DNA of 64,000 nucleotides. Source: Sclerotiophoma versabilis (Eukaryota; Ascomycota; Dothideomycetes; Pleosporales; Didymellaceae). The stretch lies in assembly GCA_012274445.1 (NCBI GenBank), contig JAAROD010000058.1, positions 1,736,001 through 1,800,000 on the forward strand, given 5' to 3'. Both the position numbers and the translations under genes were made by a program. The notes under the pieces were generated by a model. That model made no database searches. It was not told the DNA's origin and saw only the letters and a list, made by a program, of their open reading frames with translations. Of the stretch, positions 35,919 to 46,766 are shown piece by piece. Numbering within the stretch: the first letter of the stretch is position 1; the number at the start of each line of letters is the position of its first letter.

Positions 35919-37127
35919 TCATTTGCAGCACTTCAGCTCCTCGCACACACTTCCACAAGGCACACCACACTTCTCCAGACTCGTCCTTGCAGTCGTCACC
36001 TCTGACCCCACCTCTGTAGTATCGTCATCCACCGCCCTTGACACCGGCAGCTCTGGCTGCAGCGTCGCAGAATGGATCCCATACGCATGCAAACACTCCG
36101 CGATGACTTTCGCCTTTCTCATGAAGCTCTTCACATCCGGATCACTGACGACTACATGCGCACTTGCAATCGCCTTTCTCTGATCCAGGCGCCACACGTG
36201 CAGCTCATGTACACTCAGCACCCCAGGGATACTTTCCAAATCGTGCTTCACGTCACTGATTTTGACGCCCAGCGGCGCGGATTGGAGCAAGATCTTGCCA
36301 GAGCGTTTAGTCAGTGGCATGGCGGAGATCAGGATCATAATCGCGATCCACATCGATACTGCTGGGTCGGCATAGTAGCGAGAGGGAGAGCGGGTGAGCC
36401 AGATTATGAGTGCAGAGATTATGACGCCGATGTTGTTGATTGCATCGCCGAGAACGTGAATTAGAACACCTAGGATGCCCAGATCCATGCCATGCTTGGA
36501 AGGTGCACGAGAGAGATGCAGGTGTTCTAAGTGGTGGTCGGATATGGAGATTGTATCATGCGTGGAGGCAGTTGAGAGGCTTTCGACGTCGCTGTGTGAG
36601 TGGCTAGAGTGATCAATACCATGGCTATGACCGTGTCCATGGCTATCGCCGTGGTCGTGCTCATGGAGGAATGCAGCGCTGATGAGATTTAGTGTGAGGC
36701 CGGTACATCCTACTATTAGCACCAGCTTGGGGTTTTCGACATGCTGAAGAGAGATGAAGCGCTCGATCGACTGTAAGGCGATGCTCAAACCTAGAGCGAG
36801 GAGAAAGGCGCCGTTGAAGAAGGCACCAAGTAGCTGTGCTCTTGTCCAGCCGAATGTGAGGTCTTGTGGTGAATCTTTGCGTTCTGTTACTTGGACTGCC
36901 ACCAGGGCAACGATAAAGCCAATGAGGTCGTTGAGCTACAATAATGTAAGTGCCGTTCAAAGGCCCCTTCGCCGTGCACTTACATAATGGAATGCATCTG
37001 CTACAAGGGCGATCGAGTGTGTATAGAAGCCAACAGAGATTTCGGCAACGAAGAAGCAGAAAGATATAGTGATGACAGCTTTGAGACGCGTTTTGCGTGA
37101 TACTTGAACGTGATGACGATGGCCCAT
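35919..37127 (-). CDS. CDF family zinc/cadmium transporter (Zrc1/Cot1-like)
   Basis: Exons 37127-36984 and 36935-35919, with a 48-bp intron, give 386 aa. CDF proteins move Zn2+ (or Cd2+/Co2+) from cytosol into the vacuole or ER in exchange for protons. Six membrane segments are visible, with the metal-site motifs HSIALVADAFHYLND in segment 2 (restored by the splice) and HVLGDAINNIGV in segment 5. Between segments 4 and 5 lies a His-rich cytosolic loop with HEHDHGDSHGHGHSHG, the usual metal-sensing loop. The C-terminal cytosolic domain begins near SAPLGVKISDVKHDLE and includes VHELHVWRLDQ. The tail ends in a Cys-rich cluster, CGVPCGSVCEELKCCK, that could add metal binding. The gene is convergent with the GST and divergent from the small zinc-binding protein at 37688. 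The start is the ATG preceding the family's basic N-terminus. Confidence 0.95.
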
Positions 37128-37687
37128 GCTGCAGCGTAAGATCAAAGCGCAGGAGAGGAAGCAAGCGGAAAGCGGGAAAGGAAGAGGATTAAGGAAAGAC
37201 GAAGATTCAAGGTACAAAGAGGACCATGATGGCAAGATCACAAACAAATGGGTGGTCGCACAGTATATAGTAGCAAGATCGGTGACCTATCGACAACATA
37301 TCGTCCGCTGGCTGAGACGTGACCATGTCGCAAGAGCCTACAACGTGGGCGCCAGGCCAATGGCGCACAAGGCATGGATCCAGACACGATGACATGACGC
37401 GAGTAGCATGTTGGAGCAGCAGGATTGCACGAGTGGAATGCACTTTAACAAGTAGGAGTGAGCGACCATTCTCACGGAAGGATCCATTTGTCTCTGCGGC
37501 TGCCTAACCAAACGTAGGTAGCGTCGTGGCGTGTTTCACCTATCAAACGGCCAGAACGTGGGACCCCTCACAAAAAGTCCCGCCGCGGCTGTTACCCTTC
37601 ACGCCCCTAGAAAACTTCACAAATCGCGCAACAGTCACTCAATCATACTTAAATTCATAATCACCGACTAAGACAAGTACTAACACC
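37128..37687. promoter_or_regulatory. Divergent promoter between zinc transporter and small zinc-binding protein genes
   Basis: About 560 bp separates the two divergent start codons, so both promoters must lie here. I see no ORF of interest and could not identify a specific zinc-response element. Co-regulation of the two zinc-related genes is possible but inferred only from position. Confidence 0.4.
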
Positions 37688-38047
37688 ATGGGTAACGGAG
37701 CGAAGTACGGCGATCTACAGTAGAAGAAGCAGGGCCACACTAACAGCACTATAGAGCACAGCAGAAGCGCGACCGCAAGGGCGATGCCGGTCCTAAGGAG
37801 GCCAAGTCGCAGCTGAAATCCGTACGACTCTCGCGTCTTGCTCTCTAGCACGACAACACTACCGTCTCGTCTTCGCGCACATACTGATCACGAACAGAAC
37901 TCCGCCGCGCAGACCGTCAAGTGCAAGACCTGCTTCCAAACTTTCCAGAGTACCACAAACCGCAAGCTCCTCACCGAACACGCCGCAAACAAGCACAGCA
38001 AGCAGTTCGCTGATTGCTTCAACGCTGACGACGGTATTGCGAAATAA
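37688..38047 (+). CDS. Small zinc-binding protein (ZNF706/At2g23090-like)
   Basis: Three exons, 37688-37704 (17 nt), 37755-37821 and 37898-38047, splice to 77 aa. Introns are 50 and 76 bp. The N-terminus MGNGAKAQQKRDRK is the SERF/4F5-like basic start, split after a 17-nt coding exon. The C-terminal half is a single C2H2-like finger: CKTCFQTFQSTT with its Cys pair, followed by LTEHAANKHSK with its His pair, then FADCF. This domain order and length match the eukaryotic ZNF706/At2g23090 family of small, probably nucleic-acid-associated proteins of poorly known function. No continuous open frame covers it, so gene callers relying on ORF length may omit it. Confidence 0.9.
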
Positions 38048-38672
38048 GCGCAGATGAGGGTGGCCTGATGAGCTGAGCGATGTGTATTTGGAGAGTGGCA
38101 TGTGAAAGCATTTGCGATATGATGAGAGCACGAGATACCATTAGAGAACAGCGAGGAGTTGAGAGAGAAAAGTCGACGAGTCATGATACTTAGGCGTAGG
38201 GTGTATGGGTTATCGTATGAAAACATGGGCCAAAGTTTAAGATCTTCTCTATGACCGAGTGACGGTCCATCTGGGTGTGGGCTCACTGTGACACGCAGCC
38301 CTAGGCTGTTGTAGCCTATGGATGGACTGTGTTCTTTGAACAAGACTGGAAGTCAAATCCCTAGCAGTAGCTGTGAGTTCTCTTGCCGCAACCACCTGAG
38401 CCTTGAAGAGTAGCAAAGCAGTCTGGACACTTGAAGACTGCCGTACATGCAATATTTGCGATAAGGTCTCCCAGAGCAGCCATTTCGAATCGTGCGATCG
38501 CGGAAAACTCTCGGCTTCGACCAAACCCCACTCCAGGCCCCGCATGTGGTATTAAAGCAAAGTCTGTCATGAAGCCCGATGTTATTGTGTGCCGTCTTGC
38601 GAGAGGACGTGTACCTGTTTTGTAATACTTTATATACTATCCAACGGCAATTCCTTTCATCAAATTAATCCA
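38048..38672. other. Intergenic: no gene seen
   Basis: About 620 bp between the small zinc-binding protein gene and tRNA-Phe. The last 40 bp are AT-rich, as is common upstream of pol III genes. Confidence 0.5.
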
Positions 38673-38759
38673 GTCGCTTTAGCTCACTTGGGAGAGCGCC
38701 AGACTGAAGTTGTCAGTCACTAAATCTGGAGGTACTGTGTTCGATCCACAGAAGCGACA
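38673..38759 (+). tRNA. tRNA-Phe (anticodon GAA) with 14-nt intron
   Basis: A full cloverleaf is seen. The acceptor GTCGCTT pairs with AAGCGAC, followed by discriminator A. The D arm is AGCTCACTTGGGAGAGC, the anticodon stem CCAGA/TCTGG, the variable loop AGGTA, and the T arm CTGTG-TTCGATC-CACAG. The anticodon loop is CTGAAG, a 14-nt intron, then A, so the intron sits after position 37. The intron contains TCAG, complementary to CTGA of the loop. Internal A and B boxes are intact. The first long T run (seven T, 38812-38818) lies about 50 nt downstream, so the 3' trailer is longer than for the tRNA-Val in this window. Confidence 0.95.
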
Positions 38760-39491
38760 CTAGCTTCCGTGCCCAGCAAGTCTGGGATCACGAAAACGTT
38801 CTTTTTTTGCCTTTGTGCTTTGAATGCCCTAGAGAATCTTTTTTTGCTTCTAGAGCCCACATAAGGTTTTTCACTGTATTCATGCACCTTGTTTCTTGCA
38901 AACACTAAACTTGCTATGTATTCTCATTGTTGCTAGTACCGAGCACACAAACGTTTGGAAGCCAGCATGAGAGTAGGAAATCCATTGCTCAACTGATTTG
39001 AGTCCGCGACGGCCTACAGTCCTTCAGATCTAGTACATAGTCCGTGTCTGAGCTGCCTTGAGATATGTCTTGGGTACTTGCTTGGAACTCATCTTTGTGA
39101 GCGCACATATCCAGATCGATTTTGCGAACCCACAGATTGTAAAGCGTCTGCGTTGCCCAAAGATACGCCTCTGATATGGAAGAATTCGCTACTGCAAATT
39201 AGTCGCGCATCTGGGTCCTCAAACTATTTGATGGGTCTAACATTCTTGATCCAATCCAATCTCGCTTCACGACACCCAGCATTGACCTCAGTCTTACACT
39301 TGTGCCTCCTCAGTATGTAGTTGGAGCCAAGTCATTGGGTATTAAGGTTGGATCGTACCAACGTGTTATCGTGCTTTGCCATGATCTTTTGTCAAACCCG
39401 CGACGACATGCGTGCATCCTACAAAATTTCGTCATAGACCAACCTTCGTCATGGACCAATCATGACCCCAGCCATACAAAATTCACCTATA
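38760..39491. other. Intergenic: 3' flank of BTB gene, no gene seen
   Basis: About 730 bp between tRNA-Phe and the end of the first BTB gene. Apart from the T tracts that may end tRNA transcription, nothing is recognised. Confidence 0.5.
38812..38818 (+). terminator. Likely pol III terminator of tRNA-Phe
   Basis: The first run of four or more T downstream of tRNA-Phe is this T7 tract. A second T7 tract lies near 38840 and could act as back-up. Confidence 0.55.
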
Positions 39492-41046
39492 CTACACTCC
39501 AAATCGAATATGCTTCATCTGTCTCCCACCTAAAACGACCTGGAACGCTCTCACCTCAAACCCGTCGTCTCGCAAGCTCGCAACGACGTCGTCCCCGAAC
39601 CCTGCCATCTCTCCCATTAGAGTCACAAATAATGGTACCTTCAGCAGCCTGTTCAAATGATGCTTGATCAGCTCAAGCACTGCTTTACGCATAGCATCAT
39701 GGCGCGAACGCGTGTTCTTCCAAAGCAGAACAAGCGAGTTCAGAAAGCGGTCAATCGGCATTATCATGGTTTCCTTATCGGCATGTTCGTCCGCGGGGGC
39801 CATGACCGGAAATCCTGGCATAGCAATGTGGAGGTCAAAAGGCTGGCCGTTGGAAGGCGCCAGGAAGCCCAGCTCAATCTCATATTGTGCAATGCCGAGG
39901 TAGGCCTTGATGGCGCAATCTTGCAATGCAACGATACTGTACTTGCTGCTCACGAGGTAGGTATGGATGTGAAAATCGAGTGTTGTGAGGAGAGGAAACT
40001 TTGCGAATGCCCGCTGATCGAACACGTAGTGTCCACTCTCTATGAAGTGGAGCATGATTGTGATGGCGTATGGAAAGTCGTCATGGAGGCAAATACAGCG
40101 AGTCAGATTTTGACCCTAGTATAATGTCAGACAGGTTCGGAGACTACAGAGTGATGGATGGCCCACCAAGAAAGGGCTATGGAGTAATTGGGCGAAGAAT
40201 CGGGATAGGTTGCATAGCGGGTACTTGTCGACTTTCCTAGCCTCCTTGCCTTGATCGAACAGTACGATGATCTCGTTCGGGTTAATCTCTGCGAAATGGC
40301 TATGGTGGTGTGAGTTATTGAATTGAACCAGAGGGATGAAGCGTATACCTTGCGAAAGCAGAGATCGGCACGTCTCTGACTGTTGTGCGATTGCCTTGGC
40401 AACTTTGTCGGAGAGAAGATGGAGGAAGCGAGTACCCTTGACTATTCAACGATAGGTGGCTGAAATTCAGAGCAGTTGGTGTTAGTGGACCCGCAGCTGT
40501 CTTTGCGTCGCTCATTGGAGAATCTCCAGACTGGGCATAGACGTCAACAATATCACCCACATAAGGGCTGGAGTCAGATCGAACGTAGGGCGAAGGACCA
40601 AACATTGACTGACCACGAACGACTGATGGTGTCGAAAGAGGAGATTCGCGCAGCACTGGACCCTCACAGCATCGGTTGCGCATGATTGGTGGTGGTGGGC
40701 CATCGGTACTAGAAGTTAGTTCTGGTCCTGGTCCGTTTCCATAGATATCATGTTGTAGCGAAGCTAGCGAAGCGTACTCATTGAATGTAGGCCGGGAATA
40801 CTGGAGACCTATGGGCGGTGAGTGACGGATTTGGGTCCCAGGAATCTGATTCAAGGCAGAGGCGTAGCCTAAGTCTAGCGGAACCTCATCCTCAAGGTTG
40901 GCGTCTTGCTGACAGAGGCCTCTAGAACCGAGTGGGTAGGACAAGATGCGCTTGGCTGGCTGAGAGTTGTTATCACCGAGTCTAGGCTGGTTCATACGTT
41001 GGAAAGCCTGACTGAAGGCACGCTTGCGCCGATCCTGACTGTCCAT
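39492..41046 (-). CDS. BTB/POZ-domain protein, 484 aa
   Basis: Exons 41046-40349, 40299-40167 and 40115-39492 (introns 49 and 51 bp) give 484 aa. The first exon encodes a disordered Ser/Pro-rich region beginning MDSQDRRKRAFSQAFQRM. The BTB-like domain starts near residue 236: EINPNEIIVLFDQGKEARK, then LCNLSRFFAQLLHSPF, then after the third exon join DDFPYAITIMLHFIESGHY, and HTYLVSSKYSIVALQDCAIK. This is the fungal solo-BTB pattern. The C-terminal 130 residues have no recognised domain. The frame extends upstream to an ATG at 41289, but that extension looks like leader sequence, so I start at 41046. BTB domains mediate dimerisation and Cul3 binding; no partner domain is present here. It lies 273 bp downstream of another BTB gene on the same strand. 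Confidence 0.78.
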
Positions 41047-41319
41047 TGTTGACTGATATCTGGTTGTGGAGGTTTCGGGTGGAGATGAGAATTCTGGATG
41101 CAGGAAGAAAAACTCTGTAATCCAGATATGTGGAAGGCCAGTAGTAATCAGTAAAGGTGGGCTTGGATACGCGAACCATGCGCGTGCACGCGTTGAAGGT
41201 CGCGCCATGAGAAGCACATAAGCACAGTGAAGGTGAAGACATCTTTCCGACGAGCGAGAACGCCAAAAGTCTATGACCTGTCTATTCATGACCTCTGCTA
41301 AACAAACGAAGCCTAAAAT

Positions 41320-42499
41320 TCATTTCCATCGTTTTGCAAGCTCCTCGAAAAGATCTGTTCTGAACTCAGGAACATCGTCCATCAAAGTAATGATCCCTGA
41401 CACCTCTTTGCCAATGCCCAAGACAGCGCTGCCAAGATGATCTGCGCAAAGTTTCACTGCTGTACGCCGCAGCTCATCTGCTCTTGTTCTTCGCGATGGC
41501 GCGTATAGATCTCGGACAGACTGAACGAATTCTTCCTCATCACCCACCGTTGTCAAGACCGCCACAGCTAGCTTCTGGTACTTTTGCGCTGCAAGCTTCT
41601 GCAATCCAGGAATTCCATATCGTTCTGCGAGCAGGTAAGTGTCGAGATGAGGTCGTAATGCCACAACACTATAGAGTGAAGATTCTGAATCAGATCGAGT
41701 ATCGCCGTAGTCCAATTGATAGCAATATTGAATCATTGCTGCAACAGCACCTGGATCGTCGGCGCTCAGGTCGACGATACGTTTGGACATCTTCTACTAC
41801 TTGTTAGTCCGTTGTGTTTGTGATAAAGAGGCTCGTCCACGCACTGGATAATTCACTTTCGAGTATACCTTGGCAAACCACTGGCTGTGATGACACATGA
41901 TCGAGCGGTCGACATGGTAATCGTCATCTCGACACCGCACTAACAGATCTGCCTGCTGAATACCGACAATGCGCTCCGGACCAAGAATGGTCACAGGTGT
42001 GAGCATCGATGTTGGTACCGGTATAGGATCGCTTTGGCGTTGAAGGGCTTGTTGCGAGGAAGGCTTCTTCTGCAGGCGCCGTGTGACACCTATGCTATCG
42101 GACAGTGCCCTCAGGTGTCGGGGTCGCTTCACTGAACCAACGGATGGAGTGGATGAAGCGGTCGTCGAAGTAGAGGCATTTCTGCTGTGCTTTGAAGTTC
42201 GGACAGATTGCGCAGAGTACGTGGAGCTTGATGTGTTTGAAGCATTTGAGGACGCGCGTGATCGTGTGAGATCGAGTGTGGACGTAGCAGGCGATGAATC
42301 TGCTGAGAAATGGCTGCCGGTTATGTACGTTTTGACTGCATGGTCTGAGTGTCTCAAGTTGTGAGGTGAACCTGAAGTCGCGATGCTGACCACTCTATGA
42401 GCACACGCAGCTTTCATTGATGTATGCAACTTACACGTTCATCGGCGCAATGACTGGAGTCGCAAACATCCTGCTAGCGCTCAGTGCTAGAATATCCAT
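41320..42499 (-). CDS. BTB/POZ-domain protein, 362 aa
   Basis: Exons 42499-42435, 42394-41845 and 41793-41320 give 362 aa. The first intron is only 40 bp; an in-frame acceptor 9 nt further on would make it 49 bp and the protein three residues shorter. The coding start could alternatively be the ATG at 42429 inside that intron. N-terminal residues 1-160 are Ser/Thr-rich and low complexity. The BTB domain, about 171-290, contains DLLVRCRDDDYHVDRSIMC, HHSQWFAKVYSKVNYP, then after a 51-bp intron KRIVDLSADDPGAVAAMIQY and YLLAERYGIPGLQKLAAQKY. The C-terminal helical tail includes RADELRRTAVKLCADHLG. It is typical of the expanded and fast-diverging BTB-only proteins of filamentous ascomycetes. The function is unknown. 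Confidence 0.8.
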
Positions 42500-43712
42500 G
42501 TTTTGATAGCTAAGTCAGAGAGTCAATCATTTGAGAACCACGAGCGCGCGAAGGAGAGGATATGAACGTGTAGGCAAAACTTTGGCCACATTGTCCAAAG
42601 TGTTCTGCATGCAGATCTTCGGATATGGAAGACGGACGAGCTTCTTGCGACCAATTGAAGTTGACCGCGAAAACGCGAGATGCAGAGCAATGTGCGCAAA
42701 TGGATATCTTGACCTAAGTTCCGGCAGTACCAAATGGGAAGGTGCATCATATATATGAGGCCGGTGTATGTAGCCAATCACAGCATGATGGTTGATTGCG
42801 CGGGGCGCAGTGTGACCTCCTTATCGATAGTGATTTTGATTGACATGGGCAAAGAACATCCGGCAACTGAACTTGTGGGGTAAAATCCGCCAAGCGTGGC
42901 GTGTCCTTGAACGTTACCAGCTCATGAAGTCAGACAGAGATGTCTTACAGAACAATGGAGTTGTTCCATAAGTTTTCCTGGAAGAGAGCACAACGACCCC
43001 AAGGTGCGGTACCAGCGATCGCTGATTACCAAGCGAATTGAATAGACGTTATTGGGCGCGTCTTGCTACGGACGGCGGGGCGAAAGTTAACTCGTGAAGC
43101 TGCTGTCCATTTTTTGAACGCAGCTCTGGTTAACGGGAATACCGGTGGTAGCAGAATTTAGAAGATGGTCTGCGAGAGAAGTCGATACTAATCTTAAATC
43201 CCATAGCATCTCAGTGGTGATGTCACCGTCCAATCGGCCCGACCTTTCGTGAACCACAGTCGCGCTTGATCTTAGATTTTAAACACACTAGCATGTCACT
43301 GCGTTAGAGCACGCGCTATCTCCCCGATCTTGCGATCGTCGGTGATGCAAAACTTCTGGCTGGTGCTGAGGGTGCGGCTCATAGCTTACGCATGGGCATG
43401 TTAATGTTAGGCAGCCTGTTAGAAGCGACGCATCGTTCGTTCCGAAGAAGGATCGGAGTGGATTGCTGCTTTCGTAGCTCGATCTTGTCGCGTTGCCGTA
43501 TATCTGGCCAGAAGTGTTTTAGTCAAAATTGACAGACTGGAGCTGTAAGCGTCATTGAGCCTGCTACGGGAGCGATGATGGCAGATGTCACTATCAACAG
43601 CCTAGCAGTGGCTTGCCAATGGTCGCCACATGTCTCTATGGTATAAGACTGTCACTTACTGCAATACTTTGACCTTCTTCAACTAAGACAGATATCTGTT
43701 CAAACAATTAAA
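42500..43712. other. Divergent intergenic region, BTB gene and catalase promoters
   Basis: About 1.2 kb between divergent genes. I see no coding sequence. It must contain the catalase promoter; I did not identify a specific stress element with confidence. Confidence 0.5.
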
Positions 43713-45564
43713 ATGACACACCAGACAAACGGCAACAGCGCCAACGGCAACGGCTATCCTAAAGGGATTGAGCCCAATGGTCACACCGCGCATGCCCCCG
43801 ATGGCAAGAAGAACGGCGACCTCTACCGTGATTATGTCGATGACAGGAATGCAACATCTGAGGAAGTGACATATACTACATCGAACGGTGTGCCATATCC
43901 TCATCCCTACGAGACACAACGCGTTGGTGAGAATGGTCCCCTGCTGCTCCAGGACTTCCACCTCGTCGACCTTCTCTCGCATTTCGACCGTGAGCGTATA
44001 CCTGAGAGGGTTGTACATTCGAAAGTGTGTATCTCTCTAGAACGTTTAAATCATGTAACTTGCTGATCTTGAATACAGGGTGCTGGTGCACATGGTTACT
44101 ATACTACCACAGACTCTTTGGAGGACCTCTGCTTAGCGGATATCTTCAAGCAGGGCAAGGCTTGCCCAATCACCGTTCGCTTTTCGACTGTCGGTGGCGA
44201 GTCCGGCTCACACGATTGCGCTCGTGATCCACGCGGATTCTCTGTCAAGTTCAGGACCGACGAGGGCAACTGGGACGTTGTCGCCAACAACACACCTGTA
44301 TTCTTCTTGAGGGATCCAGCCAAGTTCCCCCACTTTGTAAGTCGCCATTTGTCATCGTTGTTCGAACAATTACTGACCAGAAATTCAGATCCATACTCAG
44401 AAGCGCCACCCATCGACCCATCTAACACACGCCGACGACTCCACAAACTTCTGGAACTACGCATCACAGAACCCTGAATCTATTCACCAGTTCTTGATCC
44501 TCTTCGGTGACCGTGGTATCCCAGATGGCTACCGTAAGATGCATGGTTACATTGGACACACACACAAATTGGTAAACAGCCGGGGCGAGTGGGTTTATAT
44601 GCAGCTCCACTTCAAGTCGAAGCAGGGTACTGGATTCATCACTCAAGAGGACTCGGCCAACTACTCCCCGGATTACTCGACGAAAGATCTGTATCAAGCC
44701 ATTGAGAAGGGTGACTTCCCAGGCTGGGATGTTTGCGTTCAGACTATGACACCTAAGGAAGCTGAAGAATTGTGGGAGAAGCAGAAGATCAACGTGTTTG
44801 ACATGACACATGTCTGGCCACAGGACCAGTTCAAGCTGCGCAAGGTTGGAGAGTTCTTTTTGAACGAGAACCCCAAGAACTACTTTGCAGAAGTTGAGCA
44901 GGTTGCTTTCAACCCTGCGCACTTGGTTCCTGGTATTGAGCCATCTGCCGACCCTGTCCTGCAGTCCCGTCTCTTCTCGTACCCAGATACCCACCGTCAC
45001 CGCATTGGTGCCAACTACCAACAGTTGCCCGTAAACGCCCCGCGCGTGCCGTTCCGCTTCGGCAATTTCCAGCGCGACGGTCAGATGGCCTTTTATAACC
45101 AGGGATCAAGGTCCAACTACCTCTCTTCGATTCAACCCATTCAGTTCAGGAATAGATCTGTTGAGCTGAACAAGGTGCACAACAACTTCCAGGGTGATGC
45201 CATCACCTTCTTGTCTGAAATCAGACCTGAAGACTTTAACGCACCGCGCAAGCTGTGGGAGAAGGTTTTTGACGACGGCGCTAAGGAGCGCTTCGTCAAG
45301 AACATCTCTGGCCACATGGAGACATGCACGGATGAGGAGACCATCAAGAGGGTAATCTCCATCTTCAGAGAGGTGTCGGATGACATTGCTAGTCGCATGG
45401 AGAAGGCAACCGGTATTAAGGGCTATGACGGCATTTCGAACTTGCAGTTCAACGGCTCCTTCAATGGTATGACGAAGGATGCAACTAAGGCCGCAGCGAA
45501 TGGAAAAGAGAAGAAGTTCCACGAGAGGAATGGCGCACCTCGAGCTGGAGACGTCAAGGCTTGA
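43713..45564 (+). CDS. Catalase, small-subunit heme type
   Basis: Exons 43713-44024, 44079-44336 and 44389-45564 (introns 54 and 52 bp) give 581 aa. It splits H2O2 to water and oxygen. Catalytic His102 is in RVVHSKGAGAHG, rebuilt across the first splice. Distal Asn174 is in [10 protein letters not shown]. The proximal heme ligand is Tyr388 in [12 protein letters not shown], and [20 protein letters not shown] is the heme-pocket stretch. The length and lack of a flavodoxin-like C-terminal domain place it with small-subunit (clade 3) catalases. No signal peptide is present, and the C-terminus GDVKA is not a standard peroxisomal signal, so it is probably cytosolic. The extended N-terminal 35 residues are Asn/Gly-rich and poorly constrained. 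The start is the first ATG of the exon. Confidence 0.96.
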
Positions 45565-46766
45565 AGCGTAAGTTGAAAGGCTGGAGAATGACCGTTTAGC
45601 GCGACGTTCCTGTGACGGGCAGCGAACACGTCCAATTAAACTGTAGCCATCGGCAGCCAACTAATGAATTAACGACTCAAAGATTAAATACCATGCTTAA
45701 AACCCTCGTTATGCGCATATGTAGACGTGTGACGTGCAACGGGTACTTGATGTTAACATACTGTTTAGAGCAATCAGAGGCAGGAATAGGACCTAATTGG
45801 ATGCGTCAGAGTGCTTGCGCAGAAGGGCGACCTTGCACGTCCGTTCTCAGCAATTTGTCGCAGTGGCACGGGCTCAAACAGCTGTCCTGGCTTGCTTCTC
45901 AATGCGGCGGTGAAAGGCGCCACTCACCCGGTTGCTGCGTGAAACCCCTCTTACGAAAATCTGGCCCCGAGCACGCGGCCAAGCGCCGTCCGTCGCCCGG
46001 CTTGACTTACAACTTTGTGTTGTCACTTGTTCGCACCTTCCAGGCAAGCGTGCCCCTCACCCTCTTTCCTCAAACTCGTCACCGACTGCCCAGAATATGC
46101 AAGTCCACCTTACTGCCACCTGTTTTACGAATCTCGACACTCAGGGAGCCCCCATGAAGCCAATCTCACCAGCCGGGGTCACCAAGCTGGAACGTCACGT
46201 GCCGTGCTTGGTGCGATTCGCGCTATGCCGGCTCGGTGACAGCGCCAATTGCCCCGGCGGGCGGGCCATGTCATTCACGCGCTCAGCGGTAGCGCAGTGA
46301 GGAGGCCCTCGAGGAGAATTCAGTACCGCTGCCAGGTCCTCTACACCCGCACCATTGCTTCCGCCCAGCACCCCAGACATCATCCCGACTCCAGAACATG
46401 CTGTCTCTCACTCACAACGCACCGTCACAGCTGCTCACCTGCTTTGCCGTCGCTCTTTAGAGCTCCATAGCTTTTGTCCCGCTCGCTCTCCGCACCGGCA
46501 GCGTCACCTCTGCGCCCGACCGCGCGCTAGCTACAAGAGTCGTACAACCGTCATCGCGCTGCCATTCTACTTCTACCATCGACTTGCCGATTAACAGCTC
46601 GCTGCCAACCTCTCACCGTCGCCAACCCTTCGCTGCCACCAACCGTCACCCTCGTCGATTCCACGCCTATTGCAGGAGCACCCCACACAACGCAGCAAGC
46701 AACACGACTGCAGGCTCCTAACCTGTCATTGCGTTCACTTCACAGACAGTGACGGCTCTGCGAGCA
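45565..46766. other. Intergenic: promoter of PHD gene
   Basis: About 1.2 kb. From about 46050 to 46766 the plus strand is pyrimidine-rich, as is common for fungal housekeeping promoters and leaders. The frames here are compositional artefacts. Confidence 0.5.

Noticed and set aside
39657..40124. 155-codon frame on the plus strand
   Set aside because: Antisense to the BTB exons; the minus-strand BTB model explains this sequence.
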